A stretch of 39,729 nt of DNA from CAYUYV01 sp050331455 (lineage in GTDB: Bacteria > Pseudomonadota > Alphaproteobacteria > JAJFIK01): positions 1 to 39,729 of the forward strand of contig JBHJGV010000069.1 of NCBI GenBank assembly GCA_050331455.1, written 5' to 3'. This document shows, one piece after another, positions 15,596 to 23,999 of this stretch; position 1 is the first letter of the stretch; every line of letters begins with the position of its first letter. The translations under genes and the position numbers were made by a program. The notes beneath the pieces are model-generated. The model worked only from the letters and a program-made list of their open reading frames with translations, was not told the origin of the DNA and did no database searches.

Positions 15596-17644
15596 GTGAC
15601 GGCAGAACTCGGACATTTCGCATTATGCTTCGCCCTGGTCCTGGCCTTCGTGCAGGCGACGGTCCCGCTCTGGGCCGCCCAGACCGGACGAGCGGCGCTT
15701 GCAGGCCTTGCCGTGCCAGCCGCCCAGAGCCAGGCACTGATGATTGTCGTGGCCTTCCTGGCGCTGACCAATGCCTATGTCACTTCCGACTTCTCCGTGC
15801 TGAATGTGGCCGAGAACTCCCATTCGGCGAAGCCGCTCGTCTACAAAATCTCCGGTGTCTGGGGGAACCATGAAGGATCCATGCTGCTGTGGGTCCTCAT
15901 TCTCGCCCTGTTCGGCGCGGCGGTGGCGATGGTGCGGGGCGGGCTCGACGATCTGTTCCGCGCGCGGGTTCTGGCCGTCCAGGGCCTGATCGGCTTCGCT
16001 TTTTTGGCTTTTATTCTGTTCACGTCCAATCCGTTCGTGCGGCTCGTGCCGGCCCCCTATGAAGGGCGCAGTCTCAATCCGCTGCTCCAGGATCCGGGCC
16101 TCGCGATCCATCCGCCGTTCCTCTATCTCGGCTATGTCGGCTTCTCGATGGCCTTTTCCTTCGCGGTTGCCGCGCTCATCGGCGGCAAAGTTGACCGGGC
16201 CTGGGCAGCCTGGGTGCGGCCCTGGACCCTCGCGGCCTGGATGTTCCTGACCGTCGGCATCGGTCTGGGGTCCTGGTGGGCGTATAATGAATTGGGATGG
16301 GGCGGCTGGTGGTTCTGGGATCCGGTCGAGAACGCCTCCCTGATGCCCTGGCTGCTGGGCACGGCGCTGCTCCACTCGGCGCTTGTGGTCGAGCGGCGCG
16401 GCGCCCTGAAGCATTGGACCATCCTGCTTGCGATCCTGACCTTCTCGTTCAGCCTGCTGGGCACGTTTCTGGTGCGCTCCGGCGTTCTGACCTCGGTTCA
16501 CGCCTTTGCCAACGATCCGGAACGCGGCGTTTTCATCCTTGCGATCCTGCTCGGCCTGACCGGCGGCGCGTTGGCCCTTTATGCCCTGCGCTCCAAGGAT
16601 CTGTCCGGCGGCGGCGGCTTTGCCCCGATCAGCCGTGAAGGGGCGCTGGTGCTCAACAACCTGTTTCTGGTGACGGCCTGTGCGACCGTGTGCATCGGGA
16701 CGCTCTATCCCCTGTTTCTTGATGCGGCGAAGGCCGTGTTCCCCGCCGCGATCGGCGATGTGCGGATTTCGGTCGGTCCGCCCTATTTCAATCAGACCGT
16801 GGTTCCCTTGATGATCCCCTTGTTTCTCGCGGTTCCGGTGGGGGCCATGCTGGCTTGGAAAAAGGGCGATCTGGGCGCAGCTCTCACGCGGCTGCGTTAT
16901 GCCGGTGCGGCCGCCCTTGGCATTGCGGTGCTGCTCGGCGCGCTGGGCGCCGGCTGGTCCATTCTCGCCCTGCCCTCCTTTGCACTCGCTGCCTGGCTCG
17001 TCGGCGGGTCCGCCGTGCTCATCGCGGAGCGGGCCGGCATCGGCCGCTCGGCCCTCTCGGAGGTGCCGCGCCGTCTGGCCGGTGTGCCGCGCCTCGCCTG
17101 GGGCACGGCAATCGCCCATGGCGGCCTGGGGATCCTGGTGGCCGGCATCGCCGGCGTCAGTCTGTTCCAGACCGAGGCCATTGTGCGGGTCAGCCCCGGC
17201 GAGAGCCTCACCATCGGCGCCTACACCCTGCAATTTGAGGGCGTGGAGCGGATCGATGGGCCGAACTACACGGCCGACCAGGGGCAAATCATCGCGGAAC
17301 GGGACGGGCGCACGGTCGCGGTCCTGGCCCCGGAACGGCGTCACTACCCCGCCTCTGATCGCGGCACCACGGAAGTCGGCCTGCATTCGACCCTGTGGCA
17401 GGACCTCTACGTGACCCTGGGCGAGCCTCAACAGGTCGGGACCGGCCCTGCGTCGGAGGCGGCCTGGGCGGTGCGGGCTTATGTCAAGCCCCTGATCAAC
17501 TGGGTCTGGGCGGGGGCGCTGATCATGGTCCTGGGCGGCGGTCTCGCCTTAAGCGACCGGCGCGCCGTGCGTCGCTCGGGCGCCACCGACACGACCACGG
17601 CCGCGTCCAGTCAACAAGCGACGCCGCAATCGGTTCCGGGATGA
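15596..17644 (+). CDS. ccmF: Heme lyase subunit CcmF
   Basis: A 682-residue, multi-pass inner-membrane protein, the core of the System I synthetase that takes heme from CcmE and ligates it to CxxCH apocytochromes. The WWD heme-handling domain is clear (ELGWGGWWFWDPVENASLMPWLLGTALLHS). His-bearing periplasmic loops and LLGTFLVRSGVLTSVHAFA follow. The C-terminal periplasmic domain is present, including ETEAIVRVSPGESLTIGAYTLQFEGV. GTG at 15596 is chosen because VTAELGHFAL matches the family's usual MxxELGHFAL start; the frame stays open further upstream. It ends in an ATGA junction with ccmH. Here it follows non-coding DNA instead of ccmE. Confidence 0.95.
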   Translation: MTAELGHFALCFALVLAFVQATVPLWAAQTGRAALAGLAVPAAQSQALMIVVAFLALTNAYVTSDFSVLNVAENSHSAKPLVYKISGVWGNHEGSMLLWVLILALFGAAVAMVRGGLDDLFRARVLAVQGLIGFAFLAFILFTSNPFVRLVPAPYEGRSLNPLLQDPGLAIHPPFLYLGYVGFSMAFSFAVAALIGGKVDRAWAAWVRPWTLAAWMFLTVGIGLGSWWAYNELGWGGWWFWDPVENASLMPWLLGTALLHSALVVERRGALKHWTILLAILTFSFSLLGTFLVRSGVLTSVHAFANDPERGVFILAILLGLTGGALALYALRSKDLSGGGGFAPISREGALVLNNLFLVTACATVCIGTLYPLFLDAAKAVFPAAIGDVRISVGPPYFNQTVVPLMIPLFLAVPVGAMLAWKKGDLGAALTRLRYAGAAALGIAVLLGALGAGWSILALPSFALAAWLVGGSAVLIAERAGIGRSALSEVPRRLAGVPRLAWGTAIAHGGLGILVAGIAGVSLFQTEAIVRVSPGESLTIGAYTLQFEGVERIDGPNYTADQGQIIAERDGRTVAVLAPERRHYPASDRGTTEVGLHSTLWQDLYVTLGEPQQVGTGPASEAAWAVRAYVKPLINWVWAGALIMVLGGGLALSDRRAVRRSGATDTTTAASSQQATPQSVPG

Positions 17645-17652
17645 GGTACGCC

Positions 17653-18132
17653 ATGTCACGTCACAGCCCAAGGATGATCGTGGGACTGATGGTCCTCGTC
17701 GTGACGGGCCTGCTGGCCCAGGGGCCCGCCCGCGCGGTGGAGCCGGATGAAATTCTGGAGGACCCGGCACTCGAGGCCCGCGCCCGGGACATTTCCCAGG
17801 AACTGCGCTGCCTTGTGTGCCGCAACGAAAGCATCGACGAGTCGAATGCCGATCTCGCCCGCGACCTCAGACTGTTCGTGCGGGAACGGCTTTTGGCGGG
17901 CGACACGGACGAGGGTGTCGTGAAGGCGGTGCGCGACCGATACGGCGATTATGTGTTGCTGAAGCCGCCACTCAACGGCGTCACGGCAACGCTGTGGCTG
18001 GCCCCATTACTGGTTCTGCTGGCCGGCATGGGGCTCGCAGTCTTCGTTTTCCGGCGCCATGGCGCCGTCCTCGCCGACGGCGATGAAAACAGCCTCGACG
18101 ACGAGGGCGACCAGAGCATGTCGCCCCGCTGA
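17653..18132 (+). CDS. ccmH: Cytochrome c maturation protein CcmH (CycL)
   Basis: A 159-residue membrane-anchored thiol-disulfide protein that reduces apocytochrome c cysteines before heme ligation. It has a signal peptide (MIVGLMVLVVTGLLAQGPARA), then the conserved LRCLVCRNESI (CxxC) at about residues 52-62, then RYGDYVLLKPP and a C-terminal membrane segment (LWLAPLLVLLAGMGLAVFVF). ATG 17653 is chosen because GAGG lies 6 nt upstream; ATG 17641, overlapping the ccmF stop, is in frame and also possible. The CcmI TPR domain normally works with this protein. The thioredoxin-like CcmG gene that often lies before ccmH is missing here. Confidence 0.93.
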   Translation: MSRHSPRMIVGLMVLVVTGLLAQGPARAVEPDEILEDPALEARARDISQELRCLVCRNESIDESNADLARDLRLFVRERLLAGDTDEGVVKAVRDRYGDYVLLKPPLNGVTATLWLAPLLVLLAGMGLAVFVFRRHGAVLADGDENSLDDEGDQSMSPR

Positions 18133-18176
18133 TCGGAGTCACGGTCTCCGCAGACGGCAAATGGGAAGAGGCAGCC

Positions 18177-19403
18177 ATGGCCATCAGTGACCGCGTGACG
18201 TTCCCTGGCAGCCAGGCCAGCGCCCTGGCCGCGCGCCTCGACCGGCCCGTGGGTGAGCCCCGGGCCTATGCCCTCTTTGCCCACTGCTTTTCCTGTTCCA
18301 AGGACATTTTCGCGGCCTCCCGGATTTCCCAGGGATTGACCGACCACGGCTTCGCCGTGCTGCGCTTCGATTTCACGGGCCTTGGCCAGTCCGACGGCGA
18401 TTTCGCCAACACGAATTTCTCGTCGAATGTGGAGGACTTGCTGCGTGCGGTCGACTTCCTGCGCACGCAGCACCAGGCACCCTCGGTGATGATCGGCCAT
18501 TCCCTTGGCGGCGCGGCGACCCTGATGGCGGCGACCCAGGTGCCCGAAGCCAGGGCGGTGGTCACGGTGGGCGCGCCCGCCGATACGGGTCATGTGGTCC
18601 ACAATTTCATCGAGCATGTGCCCGAGATCGAGGCAAAGGGCGAAGCGCAGGTCCAGTTGGGCGGGCGCCCCTTCACCATCCGCCGTCAGTTTCTCGATGA
18701 CTTGAAGGCCCATAGGGTGACCGACGCGGTCGCCGGCCTGCATAAGGCACTGCTGGTTATGCACGCTCCCCTCGACGCGACCGTCGGCATCGACAACGCG
18801 ACGGATCTGTTCATCAAGGCCAAACATCCCAAAAGTTTCGTGTCGCTGGACACGGCGGACCACTTGCTGACGGCGAAGGCGGACGCCCGCTATGCCGCGG
18901 ATGTCATCGCTGCCTGGTCGGCCCGCTTTTTGGGGACCGGGGCCGTCGCAGAACCCGTGCAAACGGGGGAGCGGGAGGTCCTGGTGACCGAGACCGCTCC
19001 GGGTCCGTACACGGCGCGGATAATCGCCAGACGCCACCATCAGATCGGCGACCAGCCCAAGGCATCGGGCGGGCAAGATGCCGGCCCGGCCCCTTATGAC
19101 TATTTGGCCAATGCTCTGGCCTTGTGCACGATTCAGACGATCCGGGTCTATGCGCAGCGCAAGACATTGACCCTTGGGCCGGTCAGCGCCCGGGTCCGGT
19201 ATGACAAACGCCATATCGACGACTGCGAGGACTGCATCGACGGCAAGGGCATGAAAATACTCCATTTCGATGTCGAACTCGTGCTTGACGGGGTCGTCGA
19301 CGAGGCCGTCCGCAGCAAGCTCCTGGAGATTGCCGGGAAATGCCCGGTGCACCAGACCCTAGCCCACCACCACGCGCCGGTGACCATCAGACTTGCCGAT
19401 TGA
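18177..19403 (+). CDS. Bifunctional alpha/beta-hydrolase and OsmC-family fusion protein
   Basis: A 408-residue cytosolic fusion. Residues about 1-255 form an alpha/beta-hydrolase (HCFSCSKDIFAA oxyanion region, GHSLGG nucleophile elbow at about residue 105, MHAPLDATVG and a late DTADHLL His). Residues about 270-408 form an OsmC/Ohr-like thiol peroxidase domain with Cys in ALALCTIQTIRVYAQRK and in GKCPVHQTL. The OsmC signature normally has GAC(T/S)xMTL, so the first Cys context is slightly unusual (Leu for Ala/Gly before Cys), but both cysteines are present. This fused layout is common in proteobacteria and is thought to act on lipid or organic hydroperoxides and esters. ATG 18177 follows GAGGCAGCC. 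It lies 44 bp after ccmH, possibly co-transcribed. Confidence 0.92.
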   Translation: MAISDRVTFPGSQASALAARLDRPVGEPRAYALFAHCFSCSKDIFAASRISQGLTDHGFAVLRFDFTGLGQSDGDFANTNFSSNVEDLLRAVDFLRTQHQAPSVMIGHSLGGAATLMAATQVPEARAVVTVGAPADTGHVVHNFIEHVPEIEAKGEAQVQLGGRPFTIRRQFLDDLKAHRVTDAVAGLHKALLVMHAPLDATVGIDNATDLFIKAKHPKSFVSLDTADHLLTAKADARYAADVIAAWSARFLGTGAVAEPVQTGEREVLVTETAPGPYTARIIARRHHQIGDQPKASGGQDAGPAPYDYLANALALCTIQTIRVYAQRKTLTLGPVSARVRYDKRHIDDCEDCIDGKGMKILHFDVELVLDGVVDEAVRSKLLEIAGKCPVHQTLAHHHAPVTIRLAD

Positions 19404-19689
19404 CCGGGCAGATCGCAGCGTCATGCAGCCCTAGCGCTAGAAGTGCGCAGCTCCGCAACCGGAGCCCGGTGTTTTGCCAAACGATCAACTCTGATACTTT
19501 TTTGGTCCCGGGCGGGCAGGATCCGGGGACGGTCGGCCGGGCGCCTATCGCATGTCGAGGCGCCATCCGGCCGGCGGCCTTAACATGTTTTAATCTGCCT
19601 GCAAGTGCGCCGTAAGGCGGCGTTTCTCATCTTCAAATCATGGAGTGGCACGGGGAGAATCTCCTGCGTGTCCGAGGAAGGAGGATCTC
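19404..19689 (+). other. Intergenic region with a large inverted repeat
   Basis: No gene seen in these 286 bp. A long imperfect hairpin (GGCCGG-GCGCCT near 19535-19546 against AGGCGCC-CCGGCC near 19558-19573) lies between the hydrolase fusion and the HtrA-like gene and may be a terminator or leader structure. The AT-rich TTAACATGTTTTAA at 19579-19592 is the best promoter-like stretch for the next gene. Confidence 0.35.
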
Positions 19690-21300
19690 GTGTCACGGGA
19701 TGCACTCTCTGAAACACCGGTCACAGCATTGTCTGGCCTTTCGCTGACGCGTCGGCTGAAGACGGCCACGGTATTGGGTTTCGGTGCTGCCGGTCTCCTG
19801 GCTTTCGATGCGCCGGTCCTCGCCGCGGATCGCGCTGACACGCAAAGCGCCCCGGCTGAGGCGGCAGCAGACGCTCAAACGCCTCAGGCAGACCGCGCCG
19901 ACAGACTCGCCAACGAAAAAGCCGCAAAACTGCTGAAAGCCATCGTCGCCGACGATGCTTGGACCGCCCTCGACTCCATCGCTGTTTTGGATCCGGTTGC
20001 CGCGTCGGGTGAAGTCGACGCAACGGTGAACACGGTGGCGGCGGACGAATTTGATTTCCCCGGCATGCCGGTCCATGTGGCCGCCGTTCCGCATACGGAA
20101 ACGCCGGAATTGAGCCCGGCCGCAGAGGCGGTCGCCGCATCGCCCGTGTCGGACCGGTCCGACGAAACGCAAGCTCTGGACGCGGCCATCGCCACCGTCA
20201 TCGAAACATCCACGGTCGATGCGGCGCAGGCACCGCGGCCGGATGTGCGCGATACCATGCAGGCCGATGGTCCGGCTGCGGAAAACCGTGCTGCCGGTGA
20301 TCTCACGGCGCTGATTTCCAAGGACGATCTTTCGGATTTCGCCGGGTTCCTGCGCATGCTTCAGGTTGCCATGGTCGACATCGCTTCGTCGGATGCGAAC
20401 GACCAGGAAGACCCGGCGGCTGCGGCCTTCAACGGCCTTTTCGTCGATCGCGACGGTTTCATCGTCACCGTGCTCGACGACGCCCTTTCGGCCCAAAATT
20501 TTCGCGTCACGACGGCAGACGGCCGGACCCTCGATGCCAGCCTCGTCTCCCTGGATCAGGATCGCGATCTCGGTCTGCTGAAGGTTGCCGGCGAAGGGCC
20601 CTTTGAGTACGTCGCGCTGAATGACGATGCCAAGACCATCATCTCCGAGATGCGCGCCGAAGCCGACCGCCCGCGCGGTTATCTGGGTGTGTCCATTCAA
20701 TCGGTACCCCTCGATGTCGTCGAAGAAGCCGGTCTTGACGGTCCGAAAGGGGTTTTGATCTCGACCGTGCGCAGCGACACCGCTGCCGCCTCCGCAGATC
20801 TGCGGCCCGGCGACATCATCATGGAAGTCAACGGCGCTGAAATTCAGCATACCGACGACGCCGTGCGCAGCATCGGCATGCTGCCCGTCGGCAGCGACGT
20901 GACCATGGCCGTCTGGCGGGACGGGGACATCATTGCGGTGTCGACCACCCTGACCCCCTGGCCCCAGGAAGAGACCCTCTACCCCGAACCCGTGATCACG
21001 GACGGGATCATGGAGGACATCTCCATCGATGGCTGGGGCGTGACCGTAGGCGCGGGCGTGGAGCCGGGTGTCGAAGTCGTTGCCGTCTCGCCCGACAGTG
21101 AAGCCGCGGATAAGGGTCTCAAGACGGGGGATGTGATCCTGCGGATCGCCGAGACCACGATTACTGAGGCTGGTGATGTGGCATTGGCGATCGAACAGGC
21201 CAAGGCCATGCAACGGCCTGCCGTGCTTCTTCGGGTGCGCGGTCCCGTTCGGGGATCGGAAGAGCGGTTTATCGCGTTGAAACTTGAGGGTGATCGCTGA
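19690..21300 (+). CDS. HtrA/DegP-like periplasmic protein with two PDZ domains and a defunct protease domain
   Basis: A 536-residue exported protein. The signal peptide is residues about 1-55 (LKTATVLGFGAAGLLAFDAPVLA). A long acidic, Ala-rich region (55-240) follows. A shortened trypsin-like remnant (about 249-310) has GLFVDRDGFIVTVLDDAL, where DegP has GSGFxxDxDGYIVTNNHVV, so the catalytic His is lost. The Asp region DQDRDLGLLKV remains. The whole second half with GNSGGP, including the Ser, is absent: the chain jumps to PDZ1 at about residue 330 (RGYLGVSIQSV). PDZ2 occupies about 455-530 (AADKGLKTGDVILRIAE). GTG 19690 has AAGGAGG with a 5-nt spacer. An RR/HK pair follows on the same strand, as degP-like genes often show. 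A chaperone or sensing role is inferred. Confidence 0.82.
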   Translation: MSRDALSETPVTALSGLSLTRRLKTATVLGFGAAGLLAFDAPVLAADRADTQSAPAEAAADAQTPQADRADRLANEKAAKLLKAIVADDAWTALDSIAVLDPVAASGEVDATVNTVAADEFDFPGMPVHVAAVPHTETPELSPAAEAVAASPVSDRSDETQALDAAIATVIETSTVDAAQAPRPDVRDTMQADGPAAENRAAGDLTALISKDDLSDFAGFLRMLQVAMVDIASSDANDQEDPAAAAFNGLFVDRDGFIVTVLDDALSAQNFRVTTADGRTLDASLVSLDQDRDLGLLKVAGEGPFEYVALNDDAKTIISEMRAEADRPRGYLGVSIQSVPLDVVEEAGLDGPKGVLISTVRSDTAAASADLRPGDIIMEVNGAEIQHTDDAVRSIGMLPVGSDVTMAVWRDGDIIAVSTTLTPWPQEETLYPEPVITDGIMEDISIDGWGVTVGAGVEPGVEVVAVSPDSEAADKGLKTGDVILRIAETTITEAGDVALAIEQAKAMQRPAVLLRVRGPVRGSEERFIALKLEGDR

Positions 21301-21855
21301 GCCATTAAAGCGCTGCATCATCCCAAGTCATCGGAACAGCGGCCCCCGCCCCGTCACTCCATCGGGGCCGTTGTGGGCCGTGCCGGCGGCGGGCGACCTC
21401 ATCCCCCCGACCTGTCGCTGGTGCGGCCCTTTATTTTGGACCGGGCTTGTCCGTGTGAGACGACAGTCGAATGCGCGGATCAGGTGTTCAGCGGCAAGGG
21501 GGTGCCGCATGACAGCCCGGTGTGACGGGACAGTTTGGGGCCGGCGGGGGCGCCAGTGGGATCTTCGCGATGGGCGGATCGGCGGGAGCCGGGACGCGCG
21601 GACCGGGATCCGTGATCGATCCGGTGGGGGTAACGGACAAGATCCGCTTGCCATCCGCCTGATCCTGACTTGGGACGAATGTGCGTCATGACAGCGATCG
21701 AACCACAGCATACAGTGATGGACCACGGGGTCATTCGGCAGAACGCGACGGCGGCGGTGCAGACGGGCACGGCGGCGAGCGTCAGCGACGCTTCTGGCGG
21801 TAAGGGCGTGGGGGCGACAGGGCCGGATGACGGCCGGTCCGGGGATGAGGTTGAA
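21301..21855 (+). other. 555-bp GC-rich region without a recognisable gene
   Basis: Open frames cross this region, but none has a recognisable protein motif or a convincing start. An imperfect palindrome with a one-base bulge (ACCGGGATC/GATCCGGT) lies at about 21602-21624. The response-regulator frame stays open upstream to about 21670 and could give a 60-residue Ala/Gly-rich extension from ATG 21688, but the ribosome site supports the ATG at 21856. This region probably holds the RR/HK promoter. Confidence 0.4.
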
Positions 21856-22533
21856 ATGCGCATCCTGGTCATTGAAGACGATCGCGAAGCGGCGGCCTAT
21901 GTCGTGAAGGGGCTCAAGGAAAGCGGCCATGTGGTCGACCATGCCGCCGATGGCGAAGAAGGGCTCGAAATGGCCCGCACGGGAAATTATGACGCCCTGG
22001 TCGTTGACCGCATGCTGCCGAAAGTGGACGGGCTGACCCTCGTTTCCACCCTCCGTGCCGAGAGCAGCACCACGCCGGTCCTGTTCCTGAGCGCACTTGG
22101 CGAAGTCGACGACCGCGTCAAGGGTCTGAAATCCGGCGGCGACGACTATCTCACCAAGCCCTACGCCTTTGCGGAACTCCAGGCCCGCATTGAAGCGCTT
22201 GTGCGCAGGCGGAACCCGGAAGAAGTGCAGACCCGCTATGCGGTGGGCGATTTGGAGCTCGACATTCTCAAGCGCAAGGTGCGCCGGGCGGACAAGACCA
22301 TCGATCTTCAGCCGCGGGAATTCCGTCTTCTCGAATATCTCATGAAGCATGCAGGTCAGGTCGTGACCCGGACCATGCTGCTGGAGAATGTGTGGGAATA
22401 TCACTTCGATCCGCAGACCAACGTGATCGACGTACACATTTCCCGTTTGCGGGCCAAGATCGACAAGAATTTCGATCAGCCGCTGCTCCATACGGTCCGC
22501 GGCGCGGGATACACGCTCCGTGCCTCGCTTTAG
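21856..22533 (+). CDS. OmpR/PhoB-family response regulator
   Basis: A 225-residue DNA-binding regulator. The receiver domain (1-115) has the acidic pair Asp8-Asp9, phospho-acceptor Asp51 (VVDRMLPKVDG) and the conserved Lys in LTKPYAF. The winged-helix effector domain (about 130-225) has QPREFRLLEYLMKHAGQVVTRTMLLENVW and the recognition helix region NVIDVHISRLRAKID with VRGAGYTL. ATG 21856 has GAGG with a 5-nt spacer. The kinase gene starts inside its last codons (GTG 22520), so the two are translationally coupled. The pair follows the HtrA-like gene on the same strand and probably controls an envelope response. Confidence 0.93.
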   Translation: MRILVIEDDREAAAYVVKGLKESGHVVDHAADGEEGLEMARTGNYDALVVDRMLPKVDGLTLVSTLRAESSTTPVLFLSALGEVDDRVKGLKSGGDDYLTKPYAFAELQARIEALVRRRNPEEVQTRYAVGDLELDILKRKVRRADKTIDLQPREFRLLEYLMKHAGQVVTRTMLLENVWEYHFDPQTNVIDVHISRLRAKIDKNFDQPLLHTVRGAGYTLRASL

Positions 22534-23977
22534 GTTTTTGCAGGCCACCAGTGCCCGCATTGCCCTGATCTTTGTTCTGCTTTTCGGGGCTTTCCTATCG
22601 ATCACGCTGCTGATGTTCCGGATGCAAACGGGACATCTGCTCAAGCGTCAGTCCGACCAGACCATCATCGCCGAGATGGCGGTTCTGGGGGAAACGAACC
22701 GGCTAAAGGGTCCTGGCGGTCTCACCGAGATCGTCAAGGCTCGCAGCAGCGGGTTGACGCAGACCGGCTCCCTGTATCGCCTCACCGACGCTCAGGACTC
22801 CATGATCGCGGGCAATCTGGCCAAGGAGCCGGACCTGCCGCCGGGCCAGGACGAATGGGTCAATTTCACCTATGACGCCCAGGGTCCGTCCGGGGAGGCC
22901 ATGAAACGCACGGCCCGTGCGCTCATTCAGACAACGGCGGATGGTTACACGATGCTGGTGGGCCGGGATATCGAGGATCGGCTCGCCGTGGAGCGGCAGA
23001 TGGACCTGGTGATGTATTCCATCATCGCGACCATGCTTGTCCTTAGTGTGCTGACTGGCTTCATCTACGCGCAGCATGTCTACAGCCGGCTCGACACCAT
23101 CATTCGCACCAGCCGCGACATTATCGCGGGCAAGCTGTCCCGCCGGGTTCCGGTCAGCGAACGGGGCGATGAGATCGATCAGGTTGCTGAAAATCTCAAT
23201 CAGATGCTGGACCAGGTCCAGCGGCTGATGAACGCCATGCGAGAGGTCACCGACAATGTGGCCCATGACCTGCGCTCTCCGCTGAACCGCATGCGCTCGC
23301 GCATGGAAGTCACCTTGATGCAGTCCTCGTCCGAAGACGAATACAGGGCCGCGCTCCAGGCCAGCATCGACGATGCCAACCACCTGCTCGGCACCTTCAA
23401 CGCGCTGTTGAGCATTGCCCGGGTCGAAGCCGGATCGAACCCGGACACGCTCCAGACCGTGGCGATCGCGGATGTGGTGCGGGATGTGGCCGAGCTTTAC
23501 GACGCCCTGGCCGAGGACGAGGGCATGCTGTTCGACTGCCGGATCGATCTCGATCAACGGGTCTTACGGGGCAATCGGGAGCTTTTGTCCCAGGCTTTGG
23601 CAAACCTGATCGACAATGCCATCAAATACACGCCGAAGGGCGGGCGGATCGGTGTGCGGCTCAAGCATGGCGAAATGAACGACATGGCTGTTCTGTCCGT
23701 GTCCGACAGCGGCCCCGGCATTCCGGAGGCGGATCGGACCCGGGTGCTCAACCGGTTTGTGCGCCTTGAAGCCAGTCGGAACTCCCCGGGCAGCGGGCTG
23801 GGGCTGAGCCTCGTCTCGGCCGTGGCCCATTTCCACGGCGGCCGTCTGGTGCTCGGGGACAGCGCGCTGATCCCGCCGAACGGAAGGGAGCCGTCCGGAC
23901 TGTGTGCCTCGCTTTATCTGCCCCTGGTGCCCGCGGGCTTCGGCGCCGCAGGCGGCACGGCACGCTCCGCCTCCTGA
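22520..23977 (+). CDS. Membrane sensor histidine kinase
   Basis: A 485-residue kinase with two membrane segments (about 12-32 and 168-190) flanking a periplasmic sensor of about 135 residues. HAMP follows (RLDTIIRTSRDIIAGKLSRRVPVSERGDEIDQVAENLN), then HisKA with His249 (VAHDLRSPLNRMRSR). The ATPase has an intact N box (NLIDNAIKYTPKGG), G1 (SDSGPGIP) and G2 (GSGLGLSLVSAVAHFHGG). All catalytic motifs are present, unlike in the sensor protein at 3613-5256. GTG 22520 overlaps the regulator gene by 14 nt. The gene converges on the second kinase gene, 22 bp apart. Cognate partner is the regulator just upstream. Confidence 0.93.
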   Translation: MPRFRFLQATSARIALIFVLLFGAFLSITLLMFRMQTGHLLKRQSDQTIIAEMAVLGETNRLKGPGGLTEIVKARSSGLTQTGSLYRLTDAQDSMIAGNLAKEPDLPPGQDEWVNFTYDAQGPSGEAMKRTARALIQTTADGYTMLVGRDIEDRLAVERQMDLVMYSIIATMLVLSVLTGFIYAQHVYSRLDTIIRTSRDIIAGKLSRRVPVSERGDEIDQVAENLNQMLDQVQRLMNAMREVTDNVAHDLRSPLNRMRSRMEVTLMQSSSEDEYRAALQASIDDANHLLGTFNALLSIARVEAGSNPDTLQTVAIADVVRDVAELYDALAEDEGMLFDCRIDLDQRVLRGNRELLSQALANLIDNAIKYTPKGGRIGVRLKHGEMNDMAVLSVSDSGPGIPEADRTRVLNRFVRLEASRNSPGSGLGLSLVSAVAHFHGGRLVLGDSALIPPNGREPSGLCASLYLPLVPAGFGAAGGTARSAS

Positions 23978-23999
23978 TCGGGCGTGCCGTGGTCGGCGC

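Noticed and set aside
15623..17431. A long minus-strand frame of 602 codons opposite ccmF
   Set aside because: Gln/Arg/Gly-rich antisense product without any domain; ccmF is unmistakable on the plus strand.
21301..21691. A 135-residue protein frame after the HtrA-like gene
   Set aside because: Overlaps the HtrA-like stop, has Arg/Trp/Cys-biased composition and no ribosome site or recognisable domain.
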